From contig JAKYXN010000019.1 in the NCBI GenBank assembly GCA_022538095.1, forward strand, positions 18,453-82,452: a DNA stretch of 64,000 bases, given 5' to 3'. The notes under the pieces are model-generated. The model worked only from the letters and a program-made list of their open reading frames with translations, ran no database searches and had not been told where the DNA came from. Both the position numbers and the translations under genes were made by a program. The DNA is from Puniceicoccaceae bacterium K14 (lineage in GTDB: Bacteria > Verrucomicrobiota > Verrucomicrobiia > Opitutales > Opitutaceae). Shown one piece after another: positions 17,301-22,821 of this stretch (position 1 is the first letter of the stretch; every line of letters starts with the position of its first letter).

Positions 17301-19522
17301 GGCTTGTTAATCGGCCCTCCGTCTTCGTCAAACCCTTCTCCGTACCCCCACTGGAGATTACTTCCTTTATAAATCACGCCAACTTCCTCATAATTCCCTT
17401 GGCCGACATCTCCGTAATAAATATTTCCGGTAACGGGATCCTGAGTGAACGTCCACGGATGTCGCAAACCAATGGCATAGTACTCTTCTAGGTTGTCTGC
17501 TTCCTCTCCTGTAGTTGCATCGAAGTCTGCGTCATAAAAGGGATTGTCAAACGGTATCGAATACCCTTGAGAAAAGGATTCTGGCCAACCACTTGGACGT
17601 TGGTCCCCCGTGTCTCCAACATCAGAAGGCTCTCGAGGTTGACGGGCTATGGGCGAACTCTTCGCCGGATCATTATCCACATCGATTCGAAGGATACCGC
17701 TCCAGAAACCCAGGTCGATTCTCTGAGTTGAGTAAAACTTGTTTTCTGAATTACCCTCATCTCCAAGACCAATATATAGGAAACCATCACTTCCAAAATA
17801 CATATGACCCCCGATATGCCAATGCTGACGATCGTATTGTTGAATCAACACCAACTCTGAATCTAAATCAGCTTCTGTTTGGCCATCCGGGATGGTAAAT
17901 CTAGAAATTCGATTGTATCCATCTGTTCCCGACCCGGTCTGCCCTGTAATCGTAGGATGGTAACGATAAGCGACATAAATGTAGCCACGATTTGGAGAAT
18001 CGGGATCCTCGAATTCTGGATGAAAGGCAAAACCAGTGCACCCTCCTTCCCCTGTTCCAGGGTAGTTTGTAATACTGTTTAGGTTCAGGATGAGTTCCTT
18101 TTCATTGATGGTAGGATCCGTGTAATCAAATCTCCAAAAGTAGCCCTCCTTTGAAACGACCACGATCTCATCTTTAAAAGGGTGTTCTACGATGCGAACC
18201 GGCTCAATAAAGCTAAACTCGGGAAACGCGTTCTCCGTCGTAAACTGCCCTCCACTAACAGAGCTTCCGGGAATTGTGTCTGGGAAGATGCCGTTCAAAT
18301 AAGGCCCCATCGAGTCTTGCGGGACCCCAGGACCATCCGCGGATGGATCCACAATTTGAATATTATCTATCAGGCTTGAAACTGTAGCTGATGTCGAAGC
18401 TGCGAACACTATCGATGTCTGCGCTTGGCCTTCGGGAACGATATAGGTTCCTTCATAATAAGACCACTCTGTTGTCGAAGAGGTGAATTCACCGACTAAG
18501 ACTTCTTCTCCAGGAGATCCTAGTGAAAGCCTCATCGTGTTATCAGCGCTCGCACCAGTTCGCCCTCGATGATAGAAGGACCACTGTAAGGTCATACCTG
18601 GAGTCGTAGCAAACGGTTGCTGCAATGTCGACCCGTTAAGTTCCATTACCAGGTTTCCATCGACTGCTGAAACGCCTTCAAACCCGCTGGTCCAAATTTC
18701 AATATCACTGCTTGCGCTAGACCATCCACCAACATCAGAAATAGGAACGAAGCCCCAAACTGCAGGTACCGTTGCGGTGCTTTCAAAGCTTCCATTGACT
18801 AGGAAGTTAGTATTGAAAGGGTTGTCAGTCGGATCGTTTGGATAAGGATCTGAAACATCCCCAACCCCATCTCCATCGGAATCCACGCTCTCAGTAGGAT
18901 CGTTAGGAAATAGGTCATCAGTATCCAAAACACCATCACCATCACTATCCAGCCCGTCTATTTCCGTGAGTTCTATAATCGACACGTTATCCAATAGGCT
19001 TGAAACTGTGTCAGTCGTAGTTGCAGTGAAAACAATAGTGGTTTCCGTTTGGCCATCAGGAACAACATAGGTTCCTTCATGAAAAGCCCATTCGCCCGCC
19101 AAAGATGTGAACTCTCCTATGAAGCTCTCGTCACCGAGAGCACCTATAGACAATATCGCAGAATTGTTTTCAACTGCCGCAGTTTCCCGTGCTCGATGAT
19201 AAAACGACCATAGCAACGTAGAGCCAGGCACTGTCTCAAAGGACTGGAACAATGAAGAGCCGTCTAATTCCGCAATTTGAACACCTTCAACTGCAGGAGC
19301 ATTTTTGAAACCGCTAATCCAAATTTCGATTGTACCGCTTGCGCTGTTCCAAGCAGACACCTCCGAGGACGGAATAATCTGAAAAGTAGCCGGTTGCGAG
19401 ACCGTGTCCTCAAAGCTACCGTTCTCTATCAAAACGGTTTGGGCAACAATGGTACTTGACCAACTGACCAATAGAAGAAAGCCAATAGTAAAAGTCTTAG
19501 AAAATGAAGCGAATGGTTTCAT
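11321..19522 (-). CDS. giant secreted multidomain protein: sugar-dehydrogenase propeller, diheme region, malectin and FN3 repeats
   Basis: This 2733-aa protein has an N-terminal signal peptide (FTIGFLLLVSWSSTIVAQ). In order it has: two ~150-aa lectin-like modules (NGSFE start, SFYHR core; ~30-180, ~240-390) separated by a calcium-type DSDGDG repeat; a glucose/sorbosone dehydrogenase-like beta-propeller (~430-870); a cytochrome-like region with two CxxCH haem motifs (CRTCH near 1015, CAYCH near 1096) and a downstream SMPPLAKN methionine; a second DTDGDG repeat; a third lectin-like module (~1440-1590); three malectin-like domains (~1600, ~1945, ~2285) alternating with two pairs of fibronectin III domains; and two copies of a STRAxVG...GPSL repeat at the C-terminus (~2457-2733). 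The domains suggest extracellular, haem-linked oxidation of a polysaccharide-derived sugar, but the substrate and cofactor are not known. Confidence 0.9.
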   Translation of the reverse strand: MKPFASFSKTFTIGFLLLVSWSSTIVAQTVLIENGSFEDTVSQPATFQIIPSSEVSAWNSASGTIEIWISGFKNAPAVEGVQIAELDGSSLFQSFETVPGSTLLWSFYHRARETAAVENNSAILSIGALGDESFIGEFTSLAGEWAFHEGTYVVPDGQTETTIVFTATTTDTVSSLLDNVSIIELTEIDGLDSDGDGVLDTDDLFPNDPTESVDSDGDGVGDVSDPYPNDPTDNPFNTNFLVNGSFESTATVPAVWGFVPISDVGGWSSASSDIEIWTSGFEGVSAVDGNLVMELNGSTLQQPFATTPGMTLQWSFYHRGRTGASADNTMRLSLGSPGEEVLVGEFTSSTTEWSYYEGTYIVPEGQAQTSIVFAASTSATVSSLIDNIQIVDPSADGPGVPQDSMGPYLNGIFPDTIPGSSVSGGQFTTENAFPEFSFIEPVRIVEHPFKDEIVVVSKEGYFWRFDYTDPTINEKELILNLNSITNYPGTGEGGCTGFAFHPEFEDPDSPNRGYIYVAYRYHPTITGQTGSGTDGYNRISRFTIPDGQTEADLDSELVLIQQYDRQHWHIGGHMYFGSDGFLYIGLGDEGNSENKFYSTQRIDLGFWSGILRIDVDNDPAKSSPIARQPREPSDVGDTGDQRPSGWPESFSQGYSIPFDNPFYDADFDATTGEEADNLEEYYAIGLRHPWTFTQDPVTGNIYYGDVGQGNYEEVGVIYKGSNLQWGYGEGFDEDGGPINKPSSIIGTEQPPVLDYSHSNGRGSVISAGVYRGDLYPDLYGKHVFSDFLTGELWAIDADADGPFRLTGTEELPEGVELIGQVPGGFNSGIGSYTVLRDGRILATQSVNSGSIFELTVEGGITEEPPSLLSQTGAFSDLQNFIPSTDQIIPYAPNVPFWSDNAIKHRWIAIPNDGTFSDSSEQVIIQDDGLFEFPVGTVAIKHFQMALVEDDPTSAINIETRFFVRTPDGYYGVSYRWNEDGTDAELLRTGDERSLNITETSGGTREQVWDFPSRSDCRTCHADQTNGFLGANSHQLNGDLQYSNSSQIVNQLEYWNSLGIFSEPLDEEKIPTLLATTPIDDTSAPIQDRARSYIEVNCAYCHNPDVGVRANFDARLVTDLESSGLINGELAEPFGILGEAVIVPGDLERSIAYVRAHSVGESFSMPPLAKNLVDEEGITILAEWILSLSDSLGNDTSTGGNFQDGHHPSLYINTTDTYTNTDSGSLTISMNYFQFYANQLGNPVTPLIAVMHGAGDFTVLAIGETREAGEYVIGPNTFTFSATGSTFVTLQPGETLVTGFMDAFPDGTGWGSGSVIPASTTNGQAEDDIYGLLPAPLMSTSVPFNPDRDVPTIVEGETIAASNVGKSLNAYNLQRSYKYKISYTIGGAPEVDTDGDGVPDVDDAFPNDPTETTDTDGDGIGDNSDPNPDVPDVPVAGTELLINGSFENTAIVATTFVHLAPSQVEGWDSDGTELEFWADGFLGFDVVDGNQLAELNGISWAQAVATVPGTKLQWSFYHRGRDTTDTMTMSLGAPGAELTIDSFSTSPEAWVKYEGSYTVPDGQTVTTIVFTPQGTDNSSNLLDKVSLLVEDGDAGGDPELVLLVNAGGPAYTDIQGRDWQADVGFNTGGVFAVDSDIADTEDDTIYQSERYDFFGDPELEYTFGVENGEYLLNLHFAEIFEGTLFEGARVFGVEVEGVVVAEDVDIFAEVGGEAAYVISIPTTVVDGELNIVLIEGTENPKISGIELFATGPGDSVAPTDPAGLVVDDISFDFVTLSWNPSLDDVSEVSYSIYRDETLVGTTADTYFTDTGLLPETSYEYEVYASDASSNVSDAAILDVDTLELPVDTTAPSTPQGLMVDSVTHSTVELTWNASTDNTGIALYEIYRDGSLVGSVPGSETNFVDVDLVALTSYSYEVVAVDLAGNSSASSLAESVLTTSESVYLLNAGGGSYIDSLGRVWEADTGFNTGDTFEITGPISGTEDDTIYQSERYDFNGDPELEYAIDFDNGDYQVNLHFAEIYVGAMFEGGRVFNVQVEGVVVAENVDIYQEVGGDAAYVISIPTTVVDGELNIVLLEGIENPKISGIEVIPMGAGDTEAPTDPSDFVADTISFDSVALSWNASSDETSAVTYSVYRNEVLVGTTLDLSFTDIGLAPGTVYSYEIYASDVSGNVSGAATLEIETLELPNDTTAPSVPQNVVFAAVTQSTIELVWEASIDNTGISFYEIYRDGSPIATVPATETSFVDGGLITQTSYEYQVQAVDLADIASGLSAAISTTTLGEPIILVNAGGGAYTDSLGREWSGDFGFNTGASFEVANGIASTQDDFIYQSERFDFFDDPNLGYTFSVDNGDYLVNLYFAEVYVGTMFEGARVFSVSIEGDVVAENLDIFKEVGANTAYAITVPVSIVDGELNIEFIRGIENPKISGIEVIPQNELLPVFSSSSELSASILSSDSEDVGEVVLENRLVNLSTRAHVGTGSEVVIAGFVIDGEDTKQLLIRGIGPSLEDFNLSDALAKPVLTLLKNSEVVETSQGWSDLANQESILSVVQRLGAFHVDQNSNDTVIYATLEPGAYTVILNGANESAGTGLIEVYEASGSNARLINLSTRAFVGLNEKIAIPGVVIAGRQSSRLLVRAVGPSLAQFGLSSVLENPFLQIVDTNGDVIANNLRWGDNEDLQSLAATTEHVGAFLLEENGNDAAIIADLEPGAYTILVSSADGATGLALVEVYEVAPRE

Positions 19523-19523
19523 G

Positions 19524-19615
19524 ATAGGTGTGAGCTACACTCTAAATAATTTTGGAAATCGCCGATCACAACCAATGGGTTGAGTGGCTCAAAAATAATA
19601 TGTACTCACACCTAT
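19524..19615 (-). promoter_or_regulatory. leader inverted repeat abutting the giant gene start codon
   Basis: A perfect 11-bp inverted repeat is present: ATAGGTGTGAG at 19524-19534 and CTCACACCTAT at 19605-19615, 70 nt apart. In the mRNA the 3' arm ends one base before the ATG, so a hairpin would cover the ribosome-binding region. No Shine-Dalgarno is visible there. The arrangement is matched at the other giant gene (29092-29169). It could alternatively be a protein operator. Confidence 0.6.
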
Positions 19616-19921
19616 AGGCAAAAAAACGTAAAAAGATATTCAATAATCGAGGCTTAGGCTTAAAACCGGGATTGCCCTACGATTAAACGGAAAGCTTATC
19701 TTAGGTAGAATAGACTAGCCCCTTTCTTTGATTTCGAAGTATCATAGCCCCTAATTTCAGGTTTCTAATAACCGCCTACTTAAGGCAATACTCATTCTCA
19801 CGGAATTATCTTCATACAAAATAACTGGCAAAAAAATAGTTAATACAAAACTAATGCTCACAAGGATTTCGAGATAATCCCAATAAGATAGTATTCGACA
19901 AGTTTCCCTTATAGGTTTGTC

Positions 19922-19954
19922 CAAAAAAATCCCACTTCATAACGAAGTGGGATT
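19922..19954 (-). terminator. intrinsic terminator of the HTH protein gene
   Basis: An 11-bp perfect stem (AATCCCACTTC with GAAGTGGGATT) with a 5-nt loop is followed on the minus strand by a run of seven T (complement of 19923-19929). It starts 27 bp past the HTH gene stop, so that gene is a monocistronic unit. Confidence 0.85.
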
Positions 19955-19981
19955 AATATAAACAAAAAATATAATTAAAGG

Positions 19982-20356
19982 CTAGCTTCTGGCTTTAACA
20001 AGTCCAGCTGCCTTCTTGATATTGTGCAATGTTGGAATCGAGACGCCGAATCGAGCTGCTACTTCTACTCCCTTTTCACCTTTCTTGACAGCTTTTATAA
20101 TATCAGCTCTCAATGAATCAGTAATGCGAGTTCTCTTGGCACGAGTCTTCCCTGCTTTAGAATAAGATACACGAGAAGGTTTCTTATTCTCAAGCTCCAT
20201 CAAACACGCAATAAGGTCGGCTCGTTTGTCGAATCCCACCTTCTTGTGTAAAGAAGCAAGCTCCTTCCTTCTATCGCTTTCTACTTTTTTCTGCAAAGAA
20301 GCGATCTTCGCTTCGTAACCAGCAATTTCTTTTAGAGTTTCTGAGATCATTCTCAT
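19982..20356 (-). CDS. small coiled-coil plus helix-turn-helix protein
   Basis: The predicted protein has 124 aa and is very basic. Residues 1-60 are heptad-like and probably form a coiled coil, with an internal near-repeat (LQKKVESDRRKEL and LHKKVGFDKRADL). Residues ~80-124 look like a Hin/transposase-type helix-turn-helix (ITDSLRADIIKAVKKGEKG then VEVAARFGVSIPTLHNIK). This suggests a dimeric DNA-binding protein, either a nucleoid-associated protein or a small regulator. No catalytic domain is present, so it is not a complete transposase or recombinase. Two in-frame ATG codons (20356 and 20350) are possible starts. It has its own terminator and sits alone between a giant gene and a divergent DUF1294 gene. 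The target is unknown. Confidence 0.75.
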   Translation of the reverse strand: MRMISETLKEIAGYEAKIASLQKKVESDRRKELASLHKKVGFDKRADLIACLMELENKKPSRVSYSKAGKTRAKRTRITDSLRADIIKAVKKGEKGVEVAARFGVSIPTLHNIKKAAGLVKARS

Positions 20357-20644
20357 TAATGAAATTGTGAATTATATAAACTCAACTCTTTTTAATTAAA
20401 AAGTATAGATTTTCTCAAAAAATACTATTCTAACACAAACACCCAAGTAGTTCTCCCTATGCTTATTTACCTACATCAAGCGTGTTTATGATTTTTTATA
20501 AAAATCACCGCATAAATACTTTACTCAACGATAGAATCCCAGTCGCTTTATATGCATTATAAACGCCAGTTTAGCACCAACGCTTCGTATCTTCTTGCTG
20601 AAGAGTAAACATTTTTCCTAGACTCAGCCTAATTTCCAATCCCT

Positions 20645-20914
20645 ATGCATCCAATAACTATATACATCCTTATCGGCATAAACTGCACCGCTTTTCTAGC
20701 GTACGCATGGGACAAATTGTTAGCCAAATGGAAGAAGAGGCGCATCTCCGAGAAGAACCTCTTACTACTCACTTTCCTTGGTGGCTCTATCGGAGCGCTG
20801 CTTGGAATGATGTTTTGCCGACACAAAATCTCAAAGACGCTGTTTCGCATCTCAGTTCCCATCGCGCTTATCGTTCATGCTGTCGCCCTCTGGAAGCTTC
20901 ACTCTTATCTTTGA
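20645..20914 (+). CDS. DUF1294 small membrane protein
   Basis: This is an 89-aa inner-membrane protein with about three hydrophobic segments (TIYILIGINCTAFLAYAW, LLLLTFLGGSIGALLGMMF and the C-terminal VPIALIVHAVALW). The motif AYAWDKLLAKWKKRRISE followed by LGGSIGALLGM...RHKI is typical of DUF1294. The family has no established function; related proteins often carry an N-terminal cold-shock domain, which is missing here. It is followed after 15 bp by the P-loop kinase gene, so the two are likely co-transcribed. Confidence 0.85.
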   Translation: MHPITIYILIGINCTAFLAYAWDKLLAKWKKRRISEKNLLLLTFLGGSIGALLGMMFCRHKISKTLFRISVPIALIVHAVALWKLHSYL

Positions 20915-20929
20915 GCACATCAGTAAATA

Positions 20930-21433
20930 ATGAAGCATACTTTGTACATCGTTACTGGCCTACCAGGATCAGGAAAAACTCATTACGGTAAGATGCTCGC
21001 AATAGAAAAAGGAGCTGCCTTTATAGACATTGATACGAGTACCGAAACACTTGTTCAAGCGGCTCAAAAGGCACTCGGCGAGGATATAGACGATAGAGAT
21101 AGCCCTCTCTTCAAAGATAGATTCCGAGGCGCAATTTACAAAACTCAATTTCAGATTGCTGCCGAGAACCTCACCCACACCGACGTCGTCATTACAGGAC
21201 CGTTCACCAAAGAATTAACGAATCCCGATTGGCAAAACGATCTTGAGCGAAAGTTCGGATGCCCAATCCAAATTCTGTATACGCAATGCTCAACCGAACT
21301 CATCCGCCAGAGAATTGAAAAACGAAATAACCCAAGAGACATCGCCAAACTCGCCAACTGGAGCGAATATTTAAAATACTACGGCAAAAACAGACTACCA
21401 CGCTGCCCGTACATCCTCGTCAACACTGAATAA
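20930..21433 (+). CDS. P-loop kinase-like protein (AAA_33 type)
   Basis: The predicted cytoplasmic protein has 167 aa. Walker A is GLPGSGKT at residues 9-16. An acidic segment FIDIDTST follows, then VVITGPF in the Walker B-like strand and a basic RIEKRNNPRD lid-like segment near residue 125. These features resemble the small nucleoside or metabolite kinases grouped as AAA_33, including gluconate- and zeta-toxin-like kinases. The substrate is not identifiable. It lies 15 bp after the DUF1294 gene and converges on the desaturase gene. No antitoxin-like partner is adjacent, so a toxin role is not supported. Confidence 0.8.
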   Translation: MKHTLYIVTGLPGSGKTHYGKMLAIEKGAAFIDIDTSTETLVQAAQKALGEDIDDRDSPLFKDRFRGAIYKTQFQIAAENLTHTDVVITGPFTKELTNPDWQNDLERKFGCPIQILYTQCSTELIRQRIEKRNNPRDIAKLANWSEYLKYYGKNRLPRCPYILVNTE

Positions 21434-21463
21434 AAAAGCCCTCCTCGCAAACGCGAGGAAGGC
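21432..21463. terminator. bidirectional terminator between kinase and desaturase genes
   Basis: The stem is GCC-C-TCCTCGC with GCGAGGA-A-GGC around the loop AAAC, with one internal mismatch. On the minus strand it is followed by six T, giving a good terminator for the desaturase gene. On the plus strand the T run is weaker and more distant. Confidence 0.75.
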
Positions 21464-21497
21464 TCAATTTTAAAAGATTTGAAAGCTAGCTGGTAGC

Positions 21498-22652
21498 TTA
21501 GTGAGCAATACTGTACTGAACTGCGGCAAATTTCGTTAGATCGCCCCAAGATTTCCAAAGCTCTCCAAGCTCTTGCTTGAGTTCCTTTATATCGTGCTCG
21601 AGCTGCTTGCGTCGTTCTGCCGTAGCCACCTTCATTTCACGAAGTTTTTTCGCCAAGGTCTGCGACTTTTCGTGGTACAATTCCGACAATTCGTTAATCT
21701 TGTTGCGAATCTCTGTCGCTTTCTCGTCAAATTCACGGCTGATGTGGTCAAGGATCATTTCTTTATCCTTATTTACCAACGTTTGCTGTAACCGAATATT
21801 ACTTACCCATTTCAGATCCTTGACTAGCCCCAACTTAGAGCAAGTCCAGATCAGCCATTTTGACGGGTCAAAGTGATACCAGCGAATACCATTCCTATAA
21901 TCATGAGCAATCGCATGGTGGAAATTGTGGTAGCCTTCTCCGAAGGTTAGCAAAGCGATAATCGCGTTATCAGCTGCAGTTTGCTCCTTCGCATATGTAC
22001 GTGAACCCCAAACGTGAGCCAACGAGTTGATGAACCACGTGCAGTGGTGAATCGCAAATACTCTCAGTAAAACACCTCCAACAAAGGAAGCTAGCGGATG
22101 CATGAACAAGCAACCTACACCAAATACTAAAAGATTAACAGCCAGGGTCACCCAGCCATAGTATTTGTGCTGAAACATCACTCTCGGATTATTCATCAAA
22201 TCCGAAACCAAACGCTCGTCAATTGGAACCTTATAAGTAAAAAGCCAACCTACATGAGCGTAGAAAAAACCTTTTTTAATGCAATAAGGGTCCTTATCCG
22301 TGTCTACATGACTGTGGTGAATTCTGTGATCATTAGACCACTGCAAAGCAGACGCTTGGATCGCCAAGCTAGACGAAAGTAAAGCCACCCACTCGTAAAA
22401 CGGACTCGCCTTATATGTCTTGTGAGAAAAAAGACGGTGATAACCGGCTGTTATCGAGAAGCCCGATATCGCCCAAGTAATCACACACAAGACAATGGCC
22501 TTCCATGTAAAGACGCCTATGAAAGCAGGCAACAAAGCGAACAAAAGCAAATGATAGCCGGCTATAAAAGCGAAAATATCCCAATTTTTAATGCGCATAA
22601 CTGTAGTCTTTAGATCTGTCCTGAAAACATAGTTCCCAAAGAAAAGCGACAA
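21498..22652 (-). CDS. membrane fatty-acid (acyl-CoA delta-9 type) desaturase with C-terminal coiled coil
   Basis: This integral-membrane di-iron desaturase would introduce a double bond into saturated acyl chains. The three histidine boxes are HRLFSH (near residue 72), HRIHHSH (near 109) and HNFHH (near 246). Hydrophobic segments at ~27-65 and ~165-200 fit the four-helix family fold. The last ~100 residues are an added charged helical region (ELSELYHEKSQTLAKKLR, then KQLEHDIKELKQELGELW) predicted to form a coiled coil, which the usual ~285-residue enzyme lacks. Translation more likely starts at ATG 22596-22598 (MRIKNWDIFAF) than at 22652. It ends at a bidirectional terminator. Confidence 0.9.
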   Translation of the reverse strand: MSLFFGNYVFRTDLKTTVMRIKNWDIFAFIAGYHLLLFALLPAFIGVFTWKAIVLCVITWAISGFSITAGYHRLFSHKTYKASPFYEWVALLSSSLAIQASALQWSNDHRIHHSHVDTDKDPYCIKKGFFYAHVGWLFTYKVPIDERLVSDLMNNPRVMFQHKYYGWVTLAVNLLVFGVGCLFMHPLASFVGGVLLRVFAIHHCTWFINSLAHVWGSRTYAKEQTAADNAIIALLTFGEGYHNFHHAIAHDYRNGIRWYHFDPSKWLIWTCSKLGLVKDLKWVSNIRLQQTLVNKDKEMILDHISREFDEKATEIRNKINELSELYHEKSQTLAKKLREMKVATAERRKQLEHDIKELKQELGELWKSWGDLTKFAAVQYSIAH

Positions 22653-22762
22653 TCAATCTGCATTTCGTTCATAATGACAACTCTCATCTCATCTTTTAGA
22701 CTTTTATTATAAATAATCTCACTGATGGAGAGCGCTTTAGGTAAAACTCCCACCCTCCCGCT

Positions 22763-22795
22763 CTACCTTCAGTTTTTAATTTAAACTAAAGGTAG
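22763..22795. other. stem-loop in the gap between giant gene 2 and the desaturase gene
   Basis: CTACCTT-C-AGTTT pairs with AAACT-A-AAGGTAG around a short AT loop. No T run follows on either strand, so it is not a classic terminator. It may be a processed 3' end of the upstream giant mRNA or part of the desaturase leader. Its role is unknown. Confidence 0.35.
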
Positions 22796-22821
22796 AATCT
22801 AGTCCCGATAGCGATCGGATC

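Larger units (their letters stand above)
19523..19981. other. 459-bp intergenic region between the giant gene and the HTH gene
   Basis: This AT-rich region has no supportable ORF or RNA gene. It holds the leader inverted repeat of the giant gene (19524-19615), presumably that gene's promoter further right, and the terminator of the HTH gene (19922-19954). Confidence 0.6.

Noticed and set aside
19982..20356. Transposase or resolvase remnant
   Set aside because: Only the HTH resembles those families; no catalytic domain, terminal repeats or insertion scars are visible and the gene has its own terminator.
20930..21433. Zeta-toxin-like reading of the P-loop kinase
   Set aside because: No epsilon-like antitoxin is adjacent; the neighbour is a DUF1294 membrane protein.
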